Both the position numbers and the translations under genes were made by a program. Below, piece after piece: positions 15,631 to 23,521 of a stretch of 64,000 bases of DNA. Each line of letters starts with the position of its first letter. Positions within the stretch are counted from its first letter, which is position 1. Source of the stretch: Chitinophagaceae bacterium (GTDB lineage: Bacteria > Bacteroidota > Bacteroidia > Chitinophagales > Chitinophagaceae). The DNA lies in the NCBI GenBank assembly GCA_019638595.1, contig JAHBTJ010000001.1, positions 310,001-374,000 of the forward strand, in the 5' to 3' direction. Below the pieces are notes generated by a model that had not been told where the DNA came from, ran no database searches, and saw nothing but the letters and a program-made list of their open reading frames with translations.

Positions 15631-16422
15631 TTATAAAGCGTTAACTACAATATTGTATGGGTCAAGAAAAGTCGCTTTTGGTTTGCAAACAGAAGTGTGT
15701 GATTTGTTGTCAATCAGAGTGGCAACAGGGTCGTTGCAAAACTGGTCATTGTGAACAACAATCTCATTGTTTGCCCACACTACTTCATGAGCAATTGTAA
15801 ATTGCCCTGCGTTTTGATTCAAGTGACCCTGCGAGTCTGTAATTAAGTTTTGAATTGTTTGTGAGTTTGGTCGTAAATCGTCTAGAACAGGAATAGTTAG
15901 AAAACCTAGACCTGCAAGTATTTTTCCAACTGTTGGTAAACTCTCGGCAACTAAATTTTGAATCCTTGCTCCTCTGTGTGCAGGCGCAAACAATATCATT
16001 CTACAGTTTTGTAACCAAGGTTTGTTTTCACTTTTTGCATTTAGTAATGCCCTGCGAACAATTACAGCACCCAACGAATGAGCAACAATTAAAATGCGTT
16101 GATAGGAAAAGTTTGCAGTAAGTCCGTCTCGTTTGAAACCAAGATTGTTCGGGTTACTCTCACAAACTGAGATAAGCGTTCTGTAGAATTTAACCGCATT
16201 ATTATTTGCCTGTCCTTTCAAACTGTCGTAACCGTAAAAGATAATATCGGAGTTTGTAAAGTCATTATTGTTACGAATTAAATTTGGAAATTCATCCCAA
16301 GTTCCAGTTGCCTTGCCGTTAAAGCCATGAACAAAAATTACCAAATTGGTAGGATTGTCAAGGGTCAGAAAAGCGGATGAGTTCTTTCCGTGTCTTATAA
16401 AAATGGGTGGTGTATGGCTCAT
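15631..16422 (-). CDS. Alpha/beta-hydrolase (PGAP1/DUF676-like serine esterase)
   Basis: 263 residues, no signal peptide. HGF at 32-34 (LVIFVHGFNGKATGTW) gives the oxyanion loop. Ser116 is in the nucleophile elbow AHSLGAVIVRRALL. FAPAHRGARI follows, as in lipase-like hydrolases that act on phospholipid or protein acyl chains. The catalytic His is probably in NKSHTSVCKP near residue 243. It is the first gene of a two-gene cassette with the 326-residue unknown protein. Hydrolases of this type occur both as housekeeping lipases and as effectors of phage-defence systems; the sequence does not decide. Confidence 0.82.
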   Translation of the reverse strand: MSHTPPIFIRHGKNSSAFLTLDNPTNLVIFVHGFNGKATGTWDEFPNLIRNNNDFTNSDIIFYGYDSLKGQANNNAVKFYRTLISVCESNPNNLGFKRDGLTANFSYQRILIVAHSLGAVIVRRALLNAKSENKPWLQNCRMILFAPAHRGARIQNLVAESLPTVGKILAGLGFLTIPVLDDLRPNSQTIQNLITDSQGHLNQNAGQFTIAHEVVWANNEIVVHNDQFCNDPVATLIDNKSHTSVCKPKATFLDPYNIVVNAL

Positions 16423-16488
16423 TTGTTTTTATTTTTTGTCTGTTCGTTCATTGCTCAAATGCTCAAGGTTAGCACTGTCTTCAAGAAT

Positions 16489-16688
16489 GGCAGCTAACGG
16501 TTAAGCATTTGTGTTTGTGGCGGAATTTGGAAAACGTCCCGCCGGGACAAATGCCGATTGAAAATATATTGCTGAAGTTAAATACAAAAGCTGATAGTTA
16601 TTCGTCCAGCCCGAACCGAAGCTGATGCTTGCACATAGCTGATGTTACAATGTCCTGCCCTGCTTTTGCAAATACTTTTGTTGCCTGC
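16489..16688 (-). repeat. attC-like site 10 (long class, 200 bp)
   Basis: Box GGCAGCTAAC (16489-16498) and box GTTGCCTGC (16680-16688). The low-coordinate arm AGCATTTGTGTTTGTGGCGG is almost the same as in site 14 (20771). Box GGCAGCTAAC plus AGAAT pairs with GTTAGCTGCCGTTCT at 14592 across the two-gene cassette (14 of 15). Confidence 0.78.
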
Positions 16689-16692
16689 AGGC

Positions 16693-17511
16693 TTATTCCT
16701 CAACTTTAAATTTTTCGTTAGTTTTTGTCAAACCCCCTTCATTACAGATGTCGTATAAAGTACGAATAAGTTCATTTGCTATTGTTGGCGGAAACATTGT
16801 CTTAAAATACTTTCTCTGTCCATTGAAATAAACAATAATTGTATTTATAGAACCGTCACAACAAAGTGCATTATTCATTTTAAGAGTTCGCAAATTGAAT
16901 GTCTGAACTGCTTTAATTAGCTTTTCAAAAGCAGTGTCGCTAAGTTGTCCAGTAAAGTAGCCTTGTGAAGCAGTGTCAGTTTGGTAGCCGCTTCTTGGTG
17001 TATAAACTACCTGTGCATTTAGTTTTACCTGCTTTGAATTGTCAACCTGCAAATGATATACAGGGCAAGTACCAAAACATTCAGTAGTATGAAAGACAAT
17101 CTTTTCAAATTTTATTGAAGTGTCAATTACGAAAGATTGACGCTTGAAAGTTATTGTACTTCGATCTTGCAGAAATTGTTTTGAAAATTTTGATACTGGT
17201 TTGACTATTATTGTTGTGTCACTTGACTTGATAATTTTCAAGTCGTACCTGTCAATATAAAGTTTTTCATAGTTGGTAGCCGATGAATAATACCTTTTCT
17301 GAAAGCTCAATGTGTCGCCATAAATAAACAAAGCCATTCCTTCATCTCTTACGATTGTGCAAAGCATATTTGAGTTGTCGTACTTATTTGTTGTGTCTTG
17401 AATAAGCATACAGTCTTGCTGGTCAGAAATCCAAGTTCCAGCATATTTGTCAAACTGTCCAAAAGAAGTTGTCCAAATAAAAAATGATGATATGAAAATT
17501 AGGGTTTTCAA
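16693..17511 (-). CDS. Secreted DUF6438-domain protein
   Basis: 272 residues. The only suitable start is a TTG at 17509-17511, directly followed by a signal peptide (KTLIFISSFFIWTTSFGQ). The first half is a lipocalin-like beta domain (YAGTWISDQQDCMLIQ). The second half contains TTECFGTCPVYHLQV and a strand-rich body ending in a helix TIANELIRTLYDIC, the DUF6438 pattern. No enzymatic role is known to me. Cassette between sites 10 and 11; the TTG start lies eight bases from the box. Confidence 0.75.
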   Translation of the reverse strand: MKTLIFISSFFIWTTSFGQFDKYAGTWISDQQDCMLIQDTTNKYDNSNMLCTIVRDEGMALFIYGDTLSFQKRYYSSATNYEKLYIDRYDLKIIKSSDTTIIVKPVSKFSKQFLQDRSTITFKRQSFVIDTSIKFEKIVFHTTECFGTCPVYHLQVDNSKQVKLNAQVVYTPRSGYQTDTASQGYFTGQLSDTAFEKLIKAVQTFNLRTLKMNNALCCDGSINTIIVYFNGQRKYFKTMFPPTIANELIRTLYDICNEGGLTKTNEKFKVEE

Positions 17512-17518
17512 AGCTTTC

Positions 17519-17715
17519 TTGCAACGAGCGGGGCTTTATGCAGGTTGGGAATTAGTATTCCGTCTGCCCGGAACCGCTGATAATTGAAAAACTGATGATA
17601 AAGTTAAGAACTAAAGCCGAACATTGAACGTCCAGTCCGGAATGAAGCACAGTAAAGAGATGAAGCCGATGCTGACAACGTCCAGCCACACTTGCAGCAA
17701 ACCCAATGTTGTGCG
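17519..17715 (-). repeat. attC-like site 11 (long class, 197 bp)
   Basis: Box TTGCAAC (17519-17525) and box GTTGTGC (17708-17714); arms GGGCTTTATGCAGG and CACTTGCAGCAAACCC. Confidence 0.76.
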
Positions 17716-17729
17716 TTCGTACTTTTCTG

Positions 17730-18752
17730 TCAAGGTTGAGAAACTTTCCTAAACTTTTGAACTGTGTTTCCTAAAATGTCGCCAACATAAATGTTCTCTT
17801 CTTTATCAATTGTCAAGTCGTGATACCAGGAAGTTTCACCTTCATAAAAGCCACTTCTTCCAAATCTTGTTTGAACTTTTCCTGTTGTGTCAAAAATGAA
17901 AGTGTCTGAACCATGATGCTTAACTTTTAAAAATGTAAAATCGTCAACGGCAAATAATTTTGATTGCGTTTTGTCAAATGCAACGGCACAAATTGCTCCA
18001 AAAGAATTGTCTGCGAATTGTTTTAAGAACTTGCCATTTGGGTCAAATACTTGAACTCTGTTGTTTTCTCTGTCGGCAACATAAACATTTTCATTTTCGT
18101 CCAATGTAATTCCGTGAGGTATGTTGAACTCACCTTTCTTGTCTCCTTTTTTACCCCACTCAAATAAATATTTTCCTGTCGCTGAAAATTTAATTACTCG
18201 GCTGTTTCCATAACCATCGCTAACATAAAACGAACCGTCTTTTGTAATTGCAATGTCTGTTGGCTTGTTGAAGTGTAAACTATCATTGCCTGCAACCTTT
18301 GCTTCTCCAAGTTTCATTAAAAGTTTTCCCTCGTGGTTGAATTTGAAAACCTGATTAAGCCCAACATCTGTAACCCAAATATTATTTTCATTGTCAACTT
18401 TCAAGCCGTGAGGCATTATAAATAAATTGTCACCCCAACTGCTTATGAGTTTTCCATTGTCTTTATTGATGATTAAAATTGTTTTGCTTTTTATTGGACT
18501 GTCTGGCATTGAACCAAACAAGGACCATTCTCTGTCTGCTCTGTGAAAAACTACAATGTTTTGGTTTGTGTCAATACCTATGCCTGTTGGGTTTCCCAAC
18601 TTTAAACTCTTTGGCAAGTCAAGCCAATTTCTAACAATTTCATATTTTGTTGTCGTGTCAAGTCCTTTGCCTTTTTTGATTGGTTGTAAGAAATAGCAAA
18701 TGAATAAAAGTCCTGCTACACCAAGTATGAGATAGATAAATTTCTTAAACAT
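17730..18752 (-). CDS. NHL-repeat beta-propeller protein (peptidyl-hydroxyglycine lyase-like)
   Basis: 340 residues with one N-terminal membrane anchor or signal (FIYLILGVAGLLFICYFL). The rest is a six-bladed propeller of NHL-type repeats: GNPTGIGIDTNQNIVV, MPHGLKVDNENNIWVTDVGLNQVFKF, FNKPTDIAITKDGSFYVSD, IPHGITLDENENVYVADRENNRVQVF and YHDLTIDKEENIYVGDILGN. The HGL and HGI histidines and the DRENNRVQVF blade resemble the metal sites of peptidyl-alpha-hydroxyglycine alpha-amidating lyases, and such annotations are common, but catalysis is unproven. Cassette between sites 11 and 12. Confidence 0.82.
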   Translation of the reverse strand: MFKKFIYLILGVAGLLFICYFLQPIKKGKGLDTTTKYEIVRNWLDLPKSLKLGNPTGIGIDTNQNIVVFHRADREWSLFGSMPDSPIKSKTILIINKDNGKLISSWGDNLFIMPHGLKVDNENNIWVTDVGLNQVFKFNHEGKLLMKLGEAKVAGNDSLHFNKPTDIAITKDGSFYVSDGYGNSRVIKFSATGKYLFEWGKKGDKKGEFNIPHGITLDENENVYVADRENNRVQVFDPNGKFLKQFADNSFGAICAVAFDKTQSKLFAVDDFTFLKVKHHGSDTFIFDTTGKVQTRFGRSGFYEGETSWYHDLTIDKEENIYVGDILGNTVQKFRKVSQP

Positions 18753-18784
18753 TTGTCAAGGTTACAGAGTCGTTTTAGTATGAA

Positions 18785-18985
18785 GCACAACGTTTTCTGA
18801 TTGGCGGTAGGATTGTAATTTGAAAAGGTCAGACGATAACAGAATCCAAATAGAATTGCTGATGTTGAAGTTAATAACTAAAGTTGAGCATTGAACGTCC
18901 GGCCCAGAGCAAAAGCTGATTAGCGAACTGAAGTTGAGAATATATTCTTGTCCCCCCCGACTGCCGCCAAACCGTTTGTTGCCTG
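18785..18985 (-). repeat. attC-like site 12 (long class, 201 bp)
   Basis: Box GCACAAC (18785-18791) and box GTTGCCTG (18978-18985); arms TTGGCGGTAGG and CCGACTGCCGCCAAACC. Confidence 0.76.
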
Positions 18986-18990
18986 TAGCC

Positions 18991-19428
18991 TTATGTCGAA
19001 GTACGCTTGGTTTTAATTGTCCTGATATAATAAATTAGAAACAAAATTTGTACAACGATAAAAAGTGTCCACGCAACAGGAATTAGTTTTAGTCTAAATG
19101 CTATTGCTCTTATCAATTTGTCTTGGTCTGTCAATTGTACATCCAAAAAAATGGTCGGGAACTTTAAAAATATTATTGTCGGAATTGTCAATAAGAAATG
19201 AATTGCGAACAAAGTCCAGTTGATTTTGTCTGTCCGCTTAGATAATAACCAATAACCAATTGTCACCAGAAGCAAAACAATAACAACAATAAGTCCCCAA
19301 ATGAAATAAGGCGGCAAAATTGTCGTGTGCCAACCTGGAACTACAGAGGTGGTAAAGTCAAATGAAAAAGGAATTGTCAGCAGTAACAAAATGAGAAAAG
19401 CAAGAAATGGAATATACGGTCTAGTCAT
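18991..19428 (-). CDS. Four-helix integral membrane protein, unknown function
   Basis: 145 residues with four clear hydrophobic helices at about 5-20, 42-62, 72-92 and 112-135, separated by short charged loops. It ends in KTKRTST. There is no charged or catalytic residue inside a helix that would suggest transport or enzyme activity. Single-gene cassette between sites 12 and 13; the stop codon lies a few bases from the box. Confidence 0.65.
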   Translation of the reverse strand: MTRPYIPFLAFLILLLLTIPFSFDFTTSVVPGWHTTILPPYFIWGLIVVIVLLLVTIGYWLLSKRTDKINWTLFAIHFLLTIPTIIFLKFPTIFLDVQLTDQDKLIRAIAFRLKLIPVAWTLFIVVQILFLIYYIRTIKTKRTST

Positions 19429-19487
19429 AAGTTGTTTGTCTGGTTTGTCAATGCTGATTTGTTTTAGAAGTTGTCACCAAAGGTTAC

Positions 19488-19687
19488 AGGCAACGGGCAA
19501 CAGCTTTGCGTTCGGCAGGGTATTTGAAAAACGTCCAGCCCGTAACCGCAGCTAAATTTATATTTAAAGCTCATTGTTTATTAAAATGCTCGGCAATATT
19601 CATCGCCTGGGACTGAAGCTGAATAGCGAACAAAAAGATGAGAATATATTCGTCACCCCGCCATATTGCCAATGCACTGTTGGCTGC
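19488..19687 (-). repeat. attC-like site 13 (long class, 200 bp)
   Basis: Box AGGCAAC (19488-19494) and box GTTGGCTGC (19679-19687). The inner arms (GCTTTGCGTTCGGCAGGG and CCCCGCCATATTGCCAATGC) pair less well than in other sites. Confidence 0.72.
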
Positions 19688-19689
19688 TG

Positions 19690-20766
19690 TTATAATTCTA
19701 TAATGTATGCTTCACGTATCAACTTTTCGATGTCTTTGTACGAAATATAGCCATAGCCATTGTTCCCCCAAGTTGTTCCCCACGAATTTTTGAATTTAAA
19801 CAATTGTTTTTCGTCATCATAGCCTACCATACACAGGCTTGTATAGCCTTGAGTGCTTGTCCCAGGGATACTTAATAATCCTGAACTATTAGTATTATAA
19901 AATGACTCATAAACTAAATAGCCAGCTACTATTGGTTGCTTTGCAGCCAAATACTCCTTAAATGACTTAGTATCACCGTTAATTTTAGTAAAGGATTTTA
20001 TTTTGAATTTCTTTGCTACAGAAACGCTTGCAGGTTGAGACAAATTATATTGTCCCTGAACATAAGGCCAGGCATTTTCTTCAACAGTCCCTTTGTCAAT
20101 AAGAAGCTTGAACACATCATTAAAATATATTCCGTTATTAGAATTATTATTGACGCTGTTATAAATATATCGGGGGCTAAACCGAACTACCTCTCCTGTT
20201 TTATTAAAATAAGATATTTCCAATGCGTAAGTAACTGAAAAAGCAACAGCACTAGATTCGCTACCTTGGTCTCTGATGTCACCAACTTGATTCGACAAGT
20301 CAATCTTGGGTGGTACGTTAGTTGGAATGGAGATTGAAATTTTTCCGCTGTCCTGAGTTGTTCCAATAGGACCAGTGGCTAATTTTATCTCATCAATTTT
20401 TTGCTTTACAAGTTCGAGGGATTTTTTTCTTAATGTATCTTCTTGTTTTGCCAGCAGCTCTTTTACCTGAGCATCGCTTTTTTTCTCTATGATGTCTTGA
20501 ATTTGCTTTTCAGTAACGCTTTCAAGTTTTTTCTCTGCAACTCCTCTGGTGTAGTTTAAAGCAGAATTAATTCCCCAAATGCTTACTAGAAAAACACCAA
20601 TCCCACCAAGAGTGTACCATTTCACCAGTTTGTCTTTTGCTGATTTAAAAACCTTGTCAACAAGCAATTCTTCCTCTAGTCGCTTAAAGTCAAGCAACTT
20701 CTGCTTCAATTTTTCATTTTCCTCCTGAAGCTTCTTTAGTTCTTCTATGTTTGAAGTGTCACTCAT
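19690..20766 (-). CDS. Papain-fold (C1A-like) membrane protein lacking catalytic Cys and His
   Basis: 358 residues from the Met at 20766 (MSDTSNIEELKKLQEEN). The frame is open for 63 more codons, but these read through recombination site 14. A coiled coil at about 7-35, one membrane helix at 51-70 and a second charged helix to about 130 precede a papain-type domain. The landmark DQGQCGSCWAFS of the family is DQGSESSAVAFS here (166-177), so the catalytic Cys is Ala173. The GHAV motif is GYTS (307-310), so the catalytic His is absent too. The Asn in KNSWG (327) remains. It therefore looks like a pseudo-protease that may bind rather than cut. Confidence 0.82.
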   Translation of the reverse strand: MSDTSNIEELKKLQEENEKLKQKLLDFKRLEEELLVDKVFKSAKDKLVKWYTLGGIGVFLVSIWGINSALNYTRGVAEKKLESVTEKQIQDIIEKKSDAQVKELLAKQEDTLRKKSLELVKQKIDEIKLATGPIGTTQDSGKISISIPTNVPPKIDLSNQVGDIRDQGSESSAVAFSVTYALEISYFNKTGEVVRFSPRYIYNSVNNNSNNGIYFNDVFKLLIDKGTVEENAWPYVQGQYNLSQPASVSVAKKFKIKSFTKINGDTKSFKEYLAAKQPIVAGYLVYESFYNTNSSGLLSIPGTSTQGYTSLCMVGYDDEKQLFKFKNSWGTTWGNNGYGYISYKDIEKLIREAYIIEL

Positions 20767-20770
20767 AATA

Positions 20771-20974
20771 GCAGCCAACGGTTGAGCATTTGTGTTTGTG
20801 GCGGAATTTGGAAAACGTCCCGCTGGGACAAATGCCGAATAAAGATATAAAAGTTCATTGTTAATTCTACAGCTCAATTTTTGATGTCTGGCCCGGAACC
20901 GAAGGTGATAGCGAGGTGAAGCTGAAGTGCCGTATTCTGTCCGCCGACATAACACAAATGCACCTGTTAGCTGG
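20771..20974 (-). repeat. attC-like site 14 (long class, 204 bp)
   Basis: Box GCAGCCAAC (20771-20779) and box GTTAGCTGG (20966-20974). Long, well-matched arms: GCATTTGTGTTTGTGGCGG and CCGCCGACATAACACAAATGC. Confidence 0.8.
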
Positions 20975-20979
20975 CGTTT

Positions 20980-21627
20980 TTATTGTTCGATGATTATTGG
21001 TATTGCCAAAACCCCATGGTTCTTCAAATACTCAAAATCGTCAGCTTGTTCAACAGTCACACCTAATGCAACTTCAGCTCTTTTCTCTGATATATGGTCA
21101 ATAAACTCAATAGTAGTAATTATAGGTTTTATTGCAAGGCCTAAGAAAGTTAAATCTATTCTCATTCCTTTTTTAACTGTTCCGCTTTTAATGTCTCCAG
21201 CAAAAAAGAGTGTGCTTGGCCTTTGTGTTAAACTAAAGACCTTATTCACTTTAAAGTTTGCCGCGATGGTGTCATGCCAGCTATGTCCACAGTGTTTGCA
21301 TTGCCTCGCATAAGGTGTCCTGGCAAGTCTGTTACAGTTTGGACAAGCATTGAGAAAAACCTTTTCCGGAGTCTCGTTTAAAATTCGTGTTGCAGCATTA
21401 ATGTAAAAGTCTGTTATTCCAGCTTCTATAAGCCTTAGCGTGTCGGGGTCATCGGTGATATCGTCATTGTGCCATTTCAATCTTTCATTATAAGTGTCAA
21501 TAGAATCGTATTTGTCAGGATTGCCAATTTTAAACATTGCATTATAGTGGCGCAATGCACTACCCTCGGTCTTGGTCAATAGTCTCGGAAAATGACGAGC
21601 GATGTAATATCCAGTTTCGATGTACAT
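20980..21627 (-). CDS. Zinc-ribbon protein with EF-Tu domain-2-like module
   Basis: 215 residues. A helical N-terminal part of about 90 residues (MYIETGYYIARHFPRLLTKT, TEGSALRHYNAMFKIG) is followed by a zinc ribbon with Cys95-x2-Cys98 and Cys110-x2-Cys113 (CPNCNRLARTPYARQCKHCG). The C-terminus (VFSLTQRPSTLFFAGDIKSGTVKKGMRIDL to EKRAEVALGVTVEQADDFEYL) follows the beta-barrel pattern of translation-factor domain 2 (SGTVKxGM). No GTPase domain is present. This combination suggests binding to a nucleic acid, ribosome or protein partner, but no function is known to me. Cassette between sites 14 and 15. Confidence 0.7.
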   Translation of the reverse strand: MYIETGYYIARHFPRLLTKTEGSALRHYNAMFKIGNPDKYDSIDTYNERLKWHNDDITDDPDTLRLIEAGITDFYINAATRILNETPEKVFLNACPNCNRLARTPYARQCKHCGHSWHDTIAANFKVNKVFSLTQRPSTLFFAGDIKSGTVKKGMRIDLTFLGLAIKPIITTIEFIDHISEKRAEVALGVTVEQADDFEYLKNHGVLAIPIIIEQ

Positions 21628-21647
21628 GAAGGGTCGTTTAAAATGTC

Positions 21648-21840
21648 AGCTAACGAACAGGGCTTGCTGCAGGTGTGGCATTAGTATTCCGTCTGCCAAG
21701 AACCGCCGCTGATTGAAAATATATTGTTGAAGTTAAATACAAAAGTTGATAGTTATTCGTCTGACCGAACCGAAGCTGGGATTTGCAATTAGCTGATATT
21801 ACAATGTCAAACCCAACTTGCATAAAATCCAATGTTGTGC
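21648..21840 (-). repeat. attC-like site 15 (long class)
   Basis: Box AGCTAAC (21648-21654) and box GTTGTGC (21834-21840); arms GGGCTTGCTGCAGGTGTGG and CCCAACTTGCATAAAATCC. Confidence 0.78.
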
Positions 21841-21856
21841 GTAGCTGATGGTGTTG

Positions 21857-22393
21857 TCAGTATAGCTTATAAGTAAAAATCTGATTATACTCACCGCCGC
21901 CGCCTAAAAATAGAATATTATTATGGTCTACATATTTATTATTTACTATCAACTCTCCTGAATTTGTTAAAGCTATTCTAAGTCTATCAACTTTTCTTCT
22001 TCCATAAAAAAATGAAACTATTGGCGGGATTTCTAAAATGTCTCTCTCGGAAAAATATTGATAGTAATGTTTTCGTCGCCTGAGTTTAAATGAGAATATT
22101 CTTGCAGAATCACCCAACGATGACAGCCTTAATGAGTCATTTTTTCCAATTTCTATAGAAACGTATTGAGAAAAAGTGTTTTGAATTCTAAACAATCCAA
22201 GAAGCGTAATATTTTTTCTGTCTAAGCTAAAATTGTCTGTCTTTCTTGCATTTGAATCCAACTTATAATGTCTATTTTCAAAGGTATATTTCTTATCAGT
22301 TTCAAAAGTTGTAACTAGTGTCTTAAAACCGTGGTTTGTCGATTTACAGGAAAAAAGAAAAATAAATATTATTATACAAAACAAAAATCTCAT
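21857..22393 (-). CDS. Lipoprotein of unknown function
   Basis: 178 residues. Lipoprotein signal FLFCIIIFIFLFSCKST with the lipobox cysteine at about 16. The mature part is strand-rich and basic: ARKTDNFSLDRKNITLLGLFRI, SFKLRRRKHYYQYFSERDIL, DRLRIALTNSGELIVNN. It ends in GGGGEYNQIFTYKLY. No known domain is recognised; the regular strands suggest a beta sandwich. Single-gene cassette between sites 15 and 16. Confidence 0.65.
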   Translation of the reverse strand: MRFLFCIIIFIFLFSCKSTNHGFKTLVTTFETDKKYTFENRHYKLDSNARKTDNFSLDRKNITLLGLFRIQNTFSQYVSIEIGKNDSLRLSSLGDSARIFSFKLRRRKHYYQYFSERDILEIPPIVSFFYGRRKVDRLRIALTNSGELIVNNKYVDHNNILFLGGGGEYNQIFTYKLY

Positions 22394-22437
22394 ATCAAAT
22401 TGTCTATAGCTATGATTGGACAGTCTCTACTGGTTAC

Positions 22438-22638
22438 GCACAACGGACAGGTATTGCCGATGGTGGGAAAATAAAATTCAGTCCGCCGGAATCACTGCCG
22501 GTCTTTTTGCTAAAGTTAAATATTAAGAACTAAAGCTGGGCTTTATTCATCGAGCCCTGAACCGCAGCACAGCAGAATTACCGCTGCTGATTGTTTCAAT
22601 GTCAAGCCCTACTATTGGCAATACCAATGTTATGTGCC
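22438..22638 (-). repeat. attC-like site 16 (long class, 201 bp)
   Basis: Box GCACAAC (22438-22444) and box GTTATGTGCC (22629-22638). Arms GGTATTGCCGATGGTGGG and CCCTACTATTGGCAATACC. The two outer boxes of this site do not match each other, but each matches the box beyond its own gene. Confidence 0.8.
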
Positions 22639-23295
22639 GTTAATTTTAATCTCACGTTTCTCTCCAACTGGATTAGCAACCACTGTATATTTATATGAAC
22701 CGTCTTCAAAATCTTTACGAACTGTTTTTGATTCGGAAAGGCTTAGTTGAATTGTGTCGTTGTCCAACCAAGAAGTTATGATTTCATTATTTTGCAACAA
22801 TTGAATTTCCTTTATTTCAGTCAAGGGCAAAGTCATTGGGTCGGTAAAATCAAAGAGTTTAATAACATAAGGACAAGCCCAATAACAGCCGATTGTTGCA
22901 AGAGTTTTTCCGTCTGGCGATAGGTAAAAGTCTGTCCAAATAAAGCCATCTTCATTTGGTGAATACCCAACCATTTTGCGATTGGTCAAATCAATCACTG
23001 TTTGTCCACCGAAAATATCTTCTGCACAAATTAGATAGTCAATATTATTTTTTGTCAACCAGCCGTGAAAAAAGCGGCTTTCATTAACAAAGAAGTCAAA
23101 CACTTTTTCATTTGAAGCTTGTTCGTAAACTTCAACCTTGGTCAAATCCCAATTTGGTTCTTTTAACCAAAAATTTGTTGTGTCTAACCGAAACTTATTA
23201 GAAGGTGATGTAAAAGTCTCAAAGTCGCCTTTTTTAAATGTTTGCTCGTCAAAGTCATTTTTTATTTCTGCTCTTATTTTCTCAATGTAGTTCAC
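22630..23295 (-). CDS. Hypothetical beta-rich protein
   Basis: 221 residues from a GTG start at 23293-23295. The middle has propeller-like phrases (VIDLTNRKMVGYSPNEDGF, FYLSPDGKTLATIGCYWACPYVIKLFDF), suggesting WD40-like strands, and the end is a run of strands (YKYTVVANPVGEKREIKING). No signal peptide. The stop codon TAA is supplied by the recombination box itself (GGCACATAAC read on the minus strand). Cassette between sites 16 and 17, whose facing boxes GTTATGTGCC and GGCACATAAC are perfectly complementary. Confidence 0.65.
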   Translation of the reverse strand: MNYIEKIRAEIKNDFDEQTFKKGDFETFTSPSNKFRLDTTNFWLKEPNWDLTKVEVYEQASNEKVFDFFVNESRFFHGWLTKNNIDYLICAEDIFGGQTVIDLTNRKMVGYSPNEDGFIWTDFYLSPDGKTLATIGCYWACPYVIKLFDFTDPMTLPLTEIKEIQLLQNNEIITSWLDNDTIQLSLSESKTVRKDFEDGSYKYTVVANPVGEKREIKINGT

Positions 23296-23309
23296 TGTCG
23301 GATTTTAAT

Positions 23310-23508
23310 GGCACATAACGGTTGGGCTTGGCGGTCGGTCGGGTATTTGGAAAACGTCCAGCCGACAACTGAAGCCCGGTAAAATTACTGATGTTGAAGT
23401 TAAGAAACTAAAGCTGAATATTGGACGTCTGGCCGGGAACAAAAGCTGATAGTAAATAGCTGATGTTACAATGTCCAGTCCAACTTGCATGAAACCCAAT
23501 GTTAGCGG
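23310..23508 (-). repeat. attC-like site 17 (long class, 199 bp)
   Basis: Box GGCACATAAC (23310-23319) and box GTTAGCGG (23501-23508); arms GGGCTTGGCGGTCGG and GTCCAACTTGCATGAAACCC. Confidence 0.78.
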
Positions 23509-23521
23509 TAGGCAATTTCCG

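Noticed and set aside
20767-20955. N-terminal 63-codon extension of the papain-fold protein, and similar extensions at 7705-7824, 12216-12275, 11222-11275 and 29756-29806
   Set aside because: These codons translate recombination-site DNA; the peptides differ only with the site and do not fit the protein families. Internal Met codons were chosen.
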